DNA of 64,000 nucleotides from Micromussa lordhowensis (Eukaryota; Cnidaria; Anthozoa; Scleractinia; Lobophylliidae): NCBI GenBank assembly GCA_964020085.1, contig OZ026603.1, positions 32,524,658 to 32,588,657 of the forward strand, read 5' to 3'. Shown piece by piece: positions 22,261 to 34,042 of this stretch (position 1 is its first letter; each line of letters starts with the position of its first letter). The notes under the pieces were generated by a model. It saw only the letters and a program-made list of their open reading frames with translations, ran no database searches and was not told where the DNA came from. The position numbers and the translations under genes were made by a program.

Positions 22261-23945
22261 TTACTCGACGTCTTTTTTATCTCCAAGAGTTTTGGCACAT
22301 TCTCCAAACCTCACAAAGCAACACAGCTTCTCCTCACATGTCTCACTAACCAACAAGCAGCACGGGATAACCGGAAGACATTTTTGCTAAAGTGAGATAA
22401 AAGAAAAGCAGCAAGGATATGTCAGGATTTGAAGCTTTATGTAGCTTATCATCGATACTATTAAAAAGTATCCTTCGCAAAAATCAGTTTTTGCTTCAGA
22501 ACAGATTAAATACAACTGTTGTTAAATTGTTAATGGTTATTTTGTCTTCGTCTCATGTTGCCTTGTTGTTATTTAACAAATAAAGAAGCCTAAGCCGTGT
22601 ATTACACAGTCAAAAAACGACGGGCATTTGGTAACATGAGGGAAATGAAGAAAACACGAGCAGTATATGATACAGAGGTAATGTAGCGAAAAAACAATAA
22701 ACACGCTTTTTCTATGTTTTATTTAAGAAATAGAAAACATGTACCATGTTCCTATCGAGTTATAGAAACACGAGTGGATATTTAGGAGAACGAAGTGTCT
22801 GTGGATTTAGATAAAGTTTCGAAGGACTAGTAGATTTATACTAAAAAGATGAGATTATTCGTTTTCGATTTCTATGAGTGATAGTTGACTCGCTGCGCCC
22901 TTGTCAACCACGCGACGCGATAGAAATCTGGTGCTCATAATCTAATTGCTTAATAGAAACACGATTTTAACCAATAAGCGCGCTTATTTTTTACGGGCAG
23001 TTTTCTAAAGCACATTGCTTACCACAGAAGCAGGTAGGTGATGTAAAGTTAAACCTGCTTTATGCAGACACTTTCCAGTTTTCTTGATGCACTCCAAATG
23101 CGCACAGGCGTCATCTCCAGCTTTCTTGAGGCATATAAATCCCCCAACAAGGCAAAATTTCTGTTGAAAAATTTGCAACAAAGTAATTTTAAAAAAGCAC
23201 TTAATTAATAATTCTAAGGTTTCACTGATACATTATTATTATTATTATTATTATTTCGCCTTTTATGAGACGAACCTAGCTATATTTATTAACTAAATGC
23301 ATTTTGAAGTTCACATCAATAGCTCTAATAACTTTTACCTTGGTGACTGACTAAAATATAAAATTAAACAAGCCGCATGGTTGTTATAGGCAGCTAATCA
23401 TATTTGTAAGTTTCAAATCTATGTATTTTTCTGATATAAATAAATGTTATTGTTGTTGTTGTACATTTCGAATTTTAGTTCATGTAGGAATTCGGTGAAA
23501 ACATCTAACCCTAAAATTTTTTTTGAATCCTTTGCTTTTAATGCCTTAGCTTTCCCAGAAAAGTTCCTCGCAGGCATTTGCAGTAAAAACGATAGGTATT
23601 TCACTTCAATATACTGATATTTGGCTAACATTTAGCGAAAATATGTGAGTGAATAGCATTTACAGTGAAAGAAAGAATTCTCTTTTGCTCGGACAGATCA
23701 TTATACCGAGTACTTACGACTTTCAGGGGAATTCCAGTGGGAAAACCACCTGGCTTGAAGCTTGGCGGAAAGGTTGGCCTAATGCTCGGCAAGCCCCTGG
23801 CTTTGACTATACTGCGAACTTTCTTCGCCATTTCACGATCTTCCATCTCCAGATAATGTAAGACGGCTTGAGGATGATATTCCAACTCCGCCCGAGCATA
23901 GGCGGCTGCCGCCGCGAGAAACAGGAAAGCTATCATTGACTTCAT
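22261..23945 (-). CDS. Secreted two-domain cysteine-rich protein, gene A
   Basis: Three exons read on the minus strand: 23945-23718 (76 codons), 23160-23023 (46) and 22386-22261 (42 with stop), all junctions in phase 0 with GT/AG borders, giving 163 aa. I start at MKSMIAF because it opens a signal peptide (hydrophobic FLFLAAAAAYARA) and aligns with gene C; an upstream in-frame ATG at 23987 would bury the signal. A charged linker (EMEDREMAKKV) precedes the cysteine domains. Exon 2 encodes five cysteines (C-x6-C-x8-C-x4-C-x6-C), exon 3 seven (C-x5-CC-x6-C-x4-CC-x6-C). The product should be secreted and disulphide-rich. I do not recognise the family; defence, venom-type or matrix roles are all possible and none is shown. 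Confidence 0.85.
22570..22700 (+). repeat. Dispersed repeat, copy 2 of 3
   Basis: AACAAATAAAGAAGCCTAAG and CGTGTATTACAC match 51808-51990 and, inverted, 3424-3560. It lies in intron 2 of gene A. Confidence 0.6.
23228..23256. repeat. (ATT)n microsatellite
   Basis: About eight ATT units in intron 1 of gene A. Confidence 0.85.
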
Positions 23946-24004
23946 GTTGACGCGTCTAATCTGTGCTCTGGAAAACACGATGTGCAAAGAGATAAGTACA
24001 CTTG

Positions 24005-24013
24005 GTTATATAG
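24005..24013 (-). promoter_or_regulatory. TATA box of gene A
   Basis: CTATATAACC on the gene strand lies about 64 bp upstream of the chosen ATG. Gene C has CTATATAAAG at the matching distance (66 bp), and both share a TAGACGCGTCAACATG start context. Confidence 0.7.
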
Positions 24014-25611
24014 AGAATTGGAGGTCATGGGGATGGTGTTGCGCATGCCTAATAACTCTATGGAGACAATTGCCCTCGAGGTGTTATTTAAACAGCTTCA
24101 AAACTACTTTACTCCAACTTAATGCCGGTTTAGGAGGTTACCGAAAATAAATTACATTCTTTTAAAATTGGGCCTAGCAAGTCAGCATGTTATCACCGAA
24201 ACCGCATTTTTATAACATGGCTTTGTGCTAGTATACTATTGTGTGCCCGGTGCAATTAAGGTCTTCAAAACAAATTAAAATTAACCCAGGCAGAAGGAAG
24301 AGAAGATATCAGAAAACTCTTTTATTTTAGTAATTCCTACCAACACGCCTCCTCGTTTTCTTGAAAAACAAAGCAAAACCCTTAGAGATGTTAGTCATAT
24401 TTTCGATACTAAAAAAATGCAGCCAACAAGAAGTTTGAGGTTATTGAATTAATCACCAGATTATGATATATTATCACGTAGCCATTTAGGCTTCACCTAG
24501 CGGGCCAGGAACTGCTTGGAAAACGAAGAGTCGTCTAAATTAAAAGAAACCCTTGTTGTAATAAACAGGATCAAAGACGGTGACGGTGTGTTTGTCCCTT
24601 TAAAAGACTCCAGTCGGCCTCCAGCATTTTCGATGCCATCCGAAACTCAGTGACTTCCTTCGTTTCGACATGCTCGGAATAAAATATAATAGTCAAACTC
24701 TCGCTTGTAAACAAAAGCAAAGGTGTGGCTGACTAGGGCCCTTCAACCCGTCACCACTGTCAAACCCGGTGTACAAAGAAAGGAAATGTAACTTGTTCAT
24801 TTCGAAGGTAATGCCGCTGGATAAAGCGCCAAGTGAAAGATAATTTAAGAAAGAAAAATGTCGTTCTTGCTAACAAGACATGGTGATTCAGTTTTATGAC
24901 ATGTACAAGAACAAATGGCAGAATTACAAATCCAACTTTTTCAGGAAGGAAAATATGGCTACGCATTTGTGTTCAAGATATCGCGTGATTTCTGGGATCA
25001 AACTTGAAGGCAAATTATGATAAGATATGATATCTTCACCTCCAACAAGAAAATTTTGCGATGGCTTTCTTTGTAACTGAGATTGTTTTGTTTGTGTGTC
25101 TGCATCTGGTAAATTTCATTATTCTTTTAATCTTCTTTCCAGCTTAGTACACATAAGCTGGCAAAACAACACCTATGGCGTTTGGCTTTTAATTTGCACT
25201 GACTAGCTTTGAAACTGTTTAAACTCTTGTCTGCTAAAACGCTTTGTGTCTCGTTTTTTCGATGCCTTATCAAAACCCTAGGTTACAATGTTATTTAATA
25301 TGTCACGATTTTAATATCTCACGATTGTAAAGGCAAGCTAAATATTTTGAGACAAACAACTTTAGCTTAACAAAGAACCGCATCAATAATCCGCTAACAG
25401 TGGTTTTAATTTTCTGGGAGAGAAATTTGATTTTCTATGTCACATAAAACTGAGTTCAATTCGCTCAAGTATTCCCGACCTTTTTTTCTACATATTAAAA
25501 GGGGTTGTAACCACTCTACTTTTTACAAGTATATCAGTTGATGCCAAAATCACGGTATCAAAAAACTGCCCAATAATTGGTGAACATGTTGTCGTCAAAT
25601 TTGTGGTACAA

Positions 25612-25919
25612 GGTTACCATAGCAACAATACGACCTGCTAAAAACACCCTTAATTTTAGCTTTAAGCGCTTATAACTCTGAAATGAGCTCGGTGACCCCG
25701 AATAATGGAATTGTGATTAGCATGATAAGATGCAAATTTTTGCAAAGTTTGAAAAAGTTCTGTAAAGCGGGTTCAGAGCCACCTTAAAGTTTTGAAAATT
25801 TCGAAAAATCATAATTCGATAGTGAAAAATAGGGGTCACCGGGCTCGTTTTCGAGTTATAAGCGCTTAAATCTTAATATAAGGGTGTTTTTAGCAGGACA
25901 TATTGTTGCTATGGTAACC
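25612..25919. repeat. Fold-back repeat, 88-bp arms
   Basis: Left arm 25612-25699 starts GGTTACCATAGCAACAAT; right arm 25831-25919 ends ATTGTTGCTATGGTAACC. Both arms contain an AAACACCCTTA block and a TAAGCGCTTATAACTC block. The spacer is about 130 bp and non-coding. Confidence 0.85.
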
Positions 25920-26141
25920 TGTTATGTAAAATAGAAGATTGCAACTTTTTAAGCAATGATTGGGAATTTGTTTGATACTTGTATGATACTTTGTAGCATC
26001 ACTTGTTAAACAGTGGCAGTATTCATCCTTCAAAGAAAAGTTGTTAGAAACGTTCTGGAAACTGTTGCCAGCCTCTATTAATTTCAATTTCTCGGAGAGG
26101 TTGAATCGTCGTGACTTTTTAGCACTAGTTTTTAATTTCAA
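25890..26141 (-). pseudogene. Possible pogo/Tigger transposase N-terminus remnant
   Basis: A minus-strand frame reads KKSRRFNLSEKLKLIEAG followed by a short helix-like stretch. This resembles the first helix-turn-helix of CENP-B/Tigger-type DNA-binding proteins. It lacks a clear ATG at that point, stops soon after and overlaps the fold-back repeat, so at most it is a fragment. Confidence 0.25.
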
Positions 26142-28683
26142 TTTTTTTTTGTCGGGAAAAGTAGGTCAATATTTTTGTAGAAAAGTTTTGTTTTATTTTC
26201 TCTCCCGGTGAGAACCCACGGTTGAAGATAAATATTGGGTTTTTAACACTTTGCTGCTAATTGTGTTTACTTTAGATCTTGTGAACATCAAATATTAACA
26301 TCCGTGTTTTGTTATTTCTGTCGTCTGGCTTGGAACACGCTTTCAGCTGGCTGAGATTAAAATAGCACCGCTGGTGTTTTGCTTCTTTTACACTGACTAC
26401 CCTAATCGCTAAAAGCTGTGTAAATTTTTAATTTGCTTGGGCTTCGTGCCGTTCCAAAAGCCAAGGTTAGTTTAAGTCGGTTTATGTCATGTTAAGGCCT
26501 AAAATAAATAGATTTTGAGAAACAACTTATGTGTAACAAAGAACCGTTTGTGTCTTGCTTTGTAGTAATTTACACTTTCATTTGCATATCTTTGTATATT
26601 TTGATTAAGAACTTAGTGGGTCTCTGGTTTTGCTAATGCTGACTGATGTTTTCCTCCCTTAACCAAAGCCAGACCAAAAGTAAAACAACAGGAGCACTCT
26701 ATGCGACCTAAAAACAAACTTACAGTATATATATTTTTGTAGCTTATTTACATGTAAAAAACAAAACCAGTATCTGACTCTACTTTGAAACGTTCTGTTG
26801 GAGATTTTATTTCATTTCTCTCTTATAGAGAACCTAAGACTGTGAATCACATTTGCACTCGTTTCTCCTCGTTTTCCTTTTTATCGAGTAATTAAACCAT
26901 AAATATCTTATCATGGTTTCCAAAATTCAAATCAAAAATTGCATAAACACAATTCTATAAAAATTTGCAAGAAACATTTGCAAAAATTTAGGTTAACAAA
27001 AAACTTCCCCGAAACAAAAAGACAGCCTAGTTTGAGAGTCTTTTTCTTCAAGTGTGATCCACTTCCTGTGTTACCGATTTGTTATTTCGTCAATGTGAGT
27101 AAGCAAGCCAGATAGTACAAGATAAGTTTCGTGCAATGCGGCTGCTCAAATTTTCACAAAACATACGTACAATCTGCAGGCAAGTTAGGGAGGGGAAATA
27201 CTCAAAAGTTTGAAATCTTTTAATCAAACTTTGTGACAAGAAAGAGGACTTAACTGAGAAATGCCAATAACATTTTTTTTAGGCCTGAATACATTCAAGA
27301 AGTACCGTTATGTCAAGAAAAGAACTGCTTAACTTCGATTTCAGTATCTACGTGTTTCTGCTAAACAGCTGTGATGTATTAAGATCAGGCTGTGTTTTCT
27401 GCAAGAAATATTTTTTTCTAACTAAGACCTGATATTTCTTTTAGAAATTCAAATAATATTACGTTGCAGAATTTTAAGAGCATTCTTCCTCTGTAAATTA
27501 TCCATAAACTTCTTTCAAAAAATGCATGATTTGCAAAGAAGAGAAGATATTATTCTGAAGGGTTTGACTTATGTTGTCGATCAAACTATGCGGTGTTTAT
27601 TCAAAACTTGACCTCGTACATATATTGGAACCCAGCTATTTTCAATTTCGACAGCTTCGTTTGATGTGATATTTAAACCTAAAGTCGATTATACTCAAAG
27701 CCAAATTTAACAAAAACATCACGAACACTGGAAAAACATTGAGAACCTTTAAAACAAAGCGAGGTAGACCTAGGGTATGGTACACCAACCCCCTTTAGTT
27801 GTAGAAAGAAGAAATAAATTGAGTTGCAGCTAGTATACCGTGTGGTTCATGAACTTGTAATAGATGAACTGAATCACTCACAGAAACAAAGAACTTCAAT
27901 AATCGCGTGTACCTAAAGGGAAAACGACTAGTCTTTGATCACCCGCGCGAACCCAGAATCTACAACATTTGTAGAAAAAAGATCCACATGAACATGCTTT
28001 TGGAATCTAAGTAAAAACGTCTACCTTAACTTAGTTGAAAAATTGACTATTTGGATTTCAGACTATAAAGTGTCCGAAGGTAAAACCGTCCGAAATTTTT
28101 AAGCGCCTGAAATACTTGCTGTAGCAAATTCTAGTTGAGACACAGCTTCACAGAGCTTGTGTCATTTCTCAACAGTGTGTCAGTAAAACCTTGAGCGGGA
28201 TGCGTTAAAACTATCATTTATAAAGATAATGTTTCAGGCTAATTCGTGTTTTGAAGTCGTAAATTCACGTTAGCTCTGTTTCAGCGAAGTGTCAGAAATG
28301 TTCGTCCAAAATTTGTCTTAAAAAGAGTCCGAAAATTAAGCGTCCGAAATAAAACGTCTAAGATTTTAAGGTCCGAAAGTTTGTGCAAGTAATATAGTAG
28401 TTATTGTCACCGTCAATATAAACGAGAATGAAAATGAACGAGCTTCGGCAAGGATAAAGTGAGGATAGGGCAGGCTATACGGTCTCTCTGCCTAACTTTC
28501 TATAACAAAAAAATTCATTTAGAAAGAGATGGTCAGAAGAAGAGAAGTGTGCTAAAACTCCCTAGGAAGAGTTACACGGATGGACGGCGAAACCGTTTCT
28601 GCAGTTAGGGAGTTTGAGGAACGCCCATCTGTTCTAATGATTAGACCATGATATTAAGTGGTTTTGTTTCGTTCTCTCATTAA

Positions 28684-29093
28684 GGCGGGGGTAAACGTGA
28701 AAGCTGTTTTGAGGTCGCTTAACACGGCCGTTCTGCCAATATCTCGGTCACGTTTCAAGCGACACTAAATCTCTCTGCTTATCTCATTAACCACTGCTTG
28801 GCAGTTTTGTGTAAATTTTTGGGTGATTTTTGGGCATTTTGGGAAAGAGATATTTTTTTCTCAAAGGGTAGGTTAAATTGAGGAAAATATGAAATGTTGA
28901 AGATTTGATGGATTTGGACAAATTGAAATTTGAAGTGAAGAATTAGTAGACGGGTACCAAACAGTCCCCTAGCAACCTGGGGCTCTCTTTTGCGGGGGTC
29001 AACTGTCTGGTAGTGTTTTCAACCCATCTTAATCCTAACAATTTCCTTTTTATATCACTTCAAATTTTACGCCTATTTAAGTTTACCCCCGCC
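28684..29093. mobile_element. TTAA-flanked MITE
   Basis: Termini GGCGGGGGTAAAC and GTTTACCCCCGCC are perfect inverted repeats, each flanked by TTAA (28680-28683 and 29094-29097). At 410 bp with no coding frame it fits a non-autonomous piggyBac- or Kolobok-type element. Confidence 0.8.
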
Positions 29094-29578
29094 TTAAGAG
29101 AAAAAAGTGATTTTAAGTCGTAGCTTAGTCAAAAAAATAAAGTTACACTTTAATCGCTACATGCAAGAAGGACATTTGATGGAAAAAAAGGTATCATGAA
29201 AACCAAAGTCAGGAGGTTAATTTGATACTTCTGTTTTTAGCACAGTTAGGTGCTCAAATTAATTTTTCGCGCTCTCTTTTGTATCAAATTAAACACAGCC
29301 GAATTTGCAAAACAAAAAAAACTCCTAAAGTTATAAAATAACCTATTTCCTTAACAGTGGGAAGTATAGCAGCTCTTTTAAAAAAAAATCCAATAAATTT
29401 TAATATCATTTAATTCTTTAAACAACTAGAAATTGCAAAATTTAAAAAACCCGAGATTTCCCTGCGTCTTTTGTCTTCCTTCGACACCTGTGCAAATCAC
29501 ATTGTTCCGCCCTCACAACATGGTGTGAAGTTGTCCAAATACTTTTGTTTCGGTCATGTCGAATAAGGACGAGAATTC

Positions 29579-29585
29579 TATTTAA
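29579..29585 (+). promoter_or_regulatory. TATA-like box of gene B
   Basis: TATTTAA lies about 60 bp upstream of the ATG. Gene D has ATATAAGG at a similar distance, and both share CTTGAAGCCAAA directly before the ATG. Confidence 0.6.
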
Positions 29586-29640
29586 GACGCACTTATTTTC
29601 TAAACATAACGGTGTCAGTTGCACATATCTTGAAGCCAAA

Positions 29641-32600
29641 ATGAAGACTTTCGCTGCTCTTCTCCTCGTCTTTGCCTTGGCAGCTTATGTTTCTGCCTTT
29701 GAAAGGCCATTCCACACAGCCGTGTTTGATTTCTTGGATGAGCGTCATGACGAGAGAATGGCTCAGGTTCTGAGAGACCAGGGCTTGTCGAAAAATACTC
29801 TTGTTGCTCGCGAACACAAAGAACCTCCAGAGTGGATAGTAAGTGGATATGCGATAGGTTGACTTTTTTCTATGATTCTCCTGGGCTTTTTCTCTTTTTT
29901 TTTTGGTTTTTATTGCTTTTTTTGTTGTTTTCTTTTTCACACTAAGGTAATGCATGAGTTTGATTTTTATTTGCGAATGATCTTTCTGAGTTATTGATTA
30001 GTCAAGTTTACAAAGTCAATTATGTAGAGTGTTCCAACTAAAGATTTTCTTCTTGGTCATCTGCGGCCGAAAAGCAATGGTGAAGCAATAGTGAATCACG
30101 CGACTTTTACTGCACTCAGATTCTACCCTAATGAAGCCTTGGTTTGAACGCACTTTGAAAAATACTTAAAATGCTTAACAAAAACTTCAACCGCGAGAAA
30201 GAATTAAAATACTAAATTAAAATAGAAAGTTCGGTGATGGCAAGTCTTACCTACGGATGTATCAATAAAAGTTTTCTGCAACAACACACAATTAAGGAAG
30301 TTGGACTGTTTGCCTTCTGGGCCGGGTTTTTCAAAGCCCGGTTAAGCTAACTCAGGGTTAGCGAGAATTTTTATTTTAAACTTGTAACTGTTTGGTGAGT
30401 TTTTCTGTTTATATTGTTTATCTGTCAGTTTTAAAGTGCTACTATGATCAAATTTTTACCCCTTGATTTTTTAGGTTAATCACATAGAATTCTACGAAAG
30501 ATTTAAAACGCCGTTTTACGTTTACAAATATCTGCATTGGTTCAGGAGATATTTAAGTTTGAAAATGAGTAAAATATGCAAATGAGATTACTGATGACGT
30601 CATACACTCAACCAAATATTACATGAAGTATATAAATAGCGCTATCTCGGTCAATTTGCAGCAGAAACCATTGAAACTTGGTAGCCTAATAGTTCTAAAT
30701 GCAACACATCTACAGCTATAACAATTTCCGTTCCCATGGCAACCCACTATTTTCCAGTCCCCTCTAGTCTGATATCAATATTTAGTGATTTTAAGCTTGG
30801 AAAAAATCAAACAAGGCCGTGAACTCAACCTAATGTATTTATGTGCTTGCTGGATTATGCAGATGAGGTACCATTGGCAAATATCAATATAGAACTCTAA
30901 AAGTGGTCAGAGAAGCCTTTAATATTGTGGAGGTCTGGAACCTAGTATGTTGCTATGGTAACAAAAATTGTTAAGCTCATATTGCGGAGCACCACTCGTA
31001 GAATCTTACTGTAAAAATTCAAACATTTATCATACAAATTGACTGAGATATCCTTGTTTATCATAATTGATCAAAATGCGGTTGAGTCTATGACGTCATC
31101 ACTTGGTTAATTTGCATATTTTAAAAACTTGAATATCTCTGGAACGAAAAGAGGTATTTGAAAACAGTAAACAGCATTTTCCTCTTGTACAGACTACTTG
31201 TTTATGTCCTAAAATGGCTCAGATTTGAAGGATGCGATTTTCGTCATAGTGGCACTTTAAGTTTGACTAATCTCAAACTACCCAAAACATAGGCAGTGAA
31301 AAACATTTTTAAACACGAGAAATTAATACTTCGGTTAACTTTTAATCCTGGGTTAACCGTTTTACCGGCTTTCGAATAACCGCCCAGCCCTGCTACATTA
31401 AAATGCCCAGTTAATACGTGAAACCAGCCGTTGTTGTTCTACAGGTATAAGAATTACTTTCACTGCATGCGCCAACCTAAATGAATACTTTTATTCTGCA
31501 GAAACCTTGCATTGCTAAAGGAAAACAGTGCTGGGATCAAGCGGAACACAACCTCTGTTCAAAGCTGTGCTGTATTGACAGATTCATTTTCTGCACGCTC
31601 GACAGCCATCCCGGTCCACTCCCCGAACTGTCTCCTGTTCAGGTAATCACATGAAAACCCAAACGTAACGTAACGTAACGTAACGTAACGTAAAATCGAA
31701 TTACTGACGATGGAGTGACATGCCAAATATGTCAGAAATGTAATATTCAGCCTCGATGAAGACCGATGAAGCTATGGATTTTGTTTTTGTTTGTTTGAGA
31801 TTTTGTTTGTTCTACCTCTCTAAATCTTCAGAATTATTCGTCCACATTTTGATTAAGGTTCTGTCTAGATACACGTAAATGATTGTACAATCTTGTAGCT
31901 GATTTAGTAAATTATTCATATCCTTTCCTTGGGGTCCTGGGCTGTTGCATCAGGTGAAGAATAAGTTTCTCCACAAGCCGTTTTTGGCCACATCTAATGG
32001 ATGGTATTTCCGCTTCTCGTAATGTTTGCGAAGATAAACCGATAAAAACTATCATACTCTGTCATTGCTTGTGATGCGGAATGAAACGCTCTACATAGGG
32101 TTTCTCGTGTGTAATTGCGAGACACAGAATGTCAGAATGTTCTATAGGTATAAACACCATCGAACAATTGCAGCAAGGCAACCCAGAAAGCAGACATGAG
32201 TGAGCCATATTAAGGCAAATCAGAGGCACAATCAGCGCGAACAGCTGACAGCAAAACAGAAAGACAGATTGAAAGATTCAGACAGACAGACAGACAGACA
32301 GACAGGCAGTCAGAAAGATTTAGATAGACAGACAGTCAATTTAACTTAATCAACTTCAAGTTGATAAATATATTGTACAGTAAAAGTTTAAACTATGTTG
32401 TAGTTTTAAAAGAGAGTGAATTCAGGAGCTAGGTTTTGTGTGTCATTTGCTCTCCAACGCACCTCAACAATTTATTTAGGAATTTTAATTTCTACCAAAT
32501 GCCTTTGATGAAACAGACAGACTGTCATTTGACTCACGAGACTCGTTTGTAATTTGTAACTAAATTAATAGCTTGTTATTATTAGTAATTTAGTTGTTCG

Positions 32601-32970
32601 TCGTAGGTTAGGAAGGATTGTAATTGTGATTATTAGTGTCCCAAATTAGCGCCAATGTTTCACAAGTGCTAGAATCCGTTAGACACCGAAATAAAGTTGT
32701 TATCAGTATTATTACAGACAGACAGACAGGCACAAAGACACCACAACAAACCAGGCGAATATTTTTGTTTTGGTCTATTTGAATGAAATGAGTCATATAA
32801 GGTATCCGTGTTTCTTCCTCATGTAGAAAGCTTGTGTGGTGCTGCTACATCTGTGCAGGAAACACAGTCCAACATGTGCTGGTGAAATGTGCTGTTTCGT
32901 TCGCATCAAGAGGTGCTTCGATGCAGATAAGGGAAAGCCTGACGAACCCGAAGAAGGCTACCGTCGTTGA
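29641..32970 (+). CDS. Secreted two-domain cysteine-rich protein, gene B
   Basis: Three exons in phase 0: 29641-29838 (66 codons), 31502-31642 (47) and 32827-32970 (48 with stop), 160 aa in all. Exon 1 encodes a signal peptide (MKTFAALLLVFALAAYVSA) and a charged helix-like linker containing FLDERHDERM. Exon 2 has six cysteines (C-x6-C-x8-C-x3-CC-x6-C) and exon 3 six (C-x6-C-x6-C-x4-CC-x6-C), ending in an acidic tail. Architecture, intron phases and the CCFVR motif of exon 3 tie it to genes A, C and D. It lies head-to-head with A and tail-to-tail with C. The product is probably extracellular; the family is not recognised and function is unknown. Confidence 0.88.
30317..31389. repeat. Interrupted fold-back repeat, CCGGGTTGTTC family
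   Basis: Left arm begins TGGGCCGGGTTTTTCAAAGC and contains GGGTTAGCGAG; right arm ends GCTTTCGAATAACCGCCCAG. Compared with 18018-18262 it carries an 822-bp insertion near its centre. It lies in intron 1 of gene B. Confidence 0.7.
30435..31256. mobile_element. TTAA-flanked element nested in a fold-back
   Basis: Ends AGTGCTACTATGATCAAA and its imperfect inverse GTCATAGTGGCACT, flanked by TTAA at 30431-30434 and 31257-31260. No coding frame is seen. A 5-bp AGTTT duplication can also be drawn one or two bases further out, so the superfamily (piggyBac or Kolobok) is not settled. Confidence 0.65.
31661..31694. repeat. (AACGT)n microsatellite
   Basis: About six AACGT units just after exon 2 of gene B. 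A shorter version follows exon 2 of gene D at 41519-41536, evidence that the introns are homologous too. Confidence 0.85.
32276..32308. repeat. (CAGA)n microsatellite
   Basis: Seven or more CAGA units in intron 2 of gene B. Related TCTG runs lie at 34296-34320 in gene C. Confidence 0.85.
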
Positions 32971-34042
32971 ATCCTAACGAAAATGTTACATTGTTTCCAT
33001 GACAACAAATAGTAAGATATTGATCAAGATGATGTGCAATCAGGCTCGTTTTTTTCCTTCATATATTATATTGATATATTTAAGCAGGCTTATTGTAGTC
33101 GTTATTAAACAAAAATTCCATGACTTTCATCGAGTGATTTTATTTCTACTCCCTTCAAATTGTTGGGACCCTTGGGATGCACTTCTTAACTCAAGTAATG
33201 CAATCAAATCTGCACAAGTGAATCAGCCGTTTTCCTCCAGATTATATTTTCTTAAAATCGAATCTTGAAAATGGCTTATTTAAGAAAACTTATCTGATTT
33301 TTGGGAGTTGGTTTCTAAAGAAACTGTGGTTCTGCGTCGGTGGAGAGTATTACAAGATAATTTGGTTTTATCACCTGAGTTGATAATGTGAATTGCCTAT
33401 CGTAAAGAGATTCGAAAGCTGATGTTTCGAGCGTTAGACCTTGGTCGATTCGCTCCGACGAAGGGCTGACGCTAGAAACGTCACCTTTCGATTTCTTTAC
33501 GGTGGCCAATTCACATTATCAATTAAGCTGCGGGAGGAGATGTGGCTTGGAGGAGGATTTAACTTCCTAAAGAAGAAACGTGGCATTTTTCTTGGTGTGA
33601 TCTTTTAGAAAATATTTATGTTCCTTTGATGTCAGCTCAGTTGCTCCTAATTCTCCAGGCGTTTAACCGAATAAAGTACATACGTACACTGTAAACACTG
33701 TCTTGAGCAAAAATTGTAAAAGACTAATTCTGCTCAAAAAGCAAGTTTAGTTTTACCTCAATGGAAGGTTATTTCGACCGATTTCATGGAACGTTCAAAG
33801 GACAACCGTGTTTGTTGCGAGATGCCGTCAATGTGTGCCACCTGCCTTCGGCTGCTTGCGCACAAGGACTTACTCTTAATGACAACGCTAGCTTAGGTGG
33901 AAAAGCAAATTACAGCTTTGATTATGGCAATCAGGCTCTTTAATGTTACATATGTTCACTCGTGACAACTTGATATCGTTATAAAAGTACTGTAAATCTG
34001 CAGGCTTCATTCCGTGTCTCTAACTTCGGGAGGTGGGGATAG
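32971..34042. other. Convergent region between genes B and C
   Basis: Holds the two 3' flanks. The shared 3' segments are at 32982-33047 (B) and 33929-33979 (C). A palindromic repeat lies at 33380-33532. No additional gene is seen; the 60-codon frame at 33761-33943 shows no recognisable motif. Confidence 0.55.
33380..33532. repeat. Palindromic fold-back, GATAATGTGAATTG ends
   Basis: Arms TTGATAATGTGAATTG and CAATTCACATTATCAA enclose inverted CGTAAAGA and GTTTCGAGCGT/ACGCTAGAAAC blocks around a GATTCGCTCC loop. It is non-coding. Confidence 0.8.

Larger units (their letters stand above)
24014..29578. other. Divergent intergenic region between genes A and B
   Basis: No gene recognised in about 5.5 kb. 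Both ends resemble the C-D intergenic region: GTGTTGCGCA and AAACAGCTT near gene A recur upstream of gene C, and TTCGACACCTGTG upstream of B resembles TTCGACATCTGTG upstream of D. The middle holds a fold-back (25612-25919) and a TTAA-flanked element (28684-29093). Confidence 0.5.
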
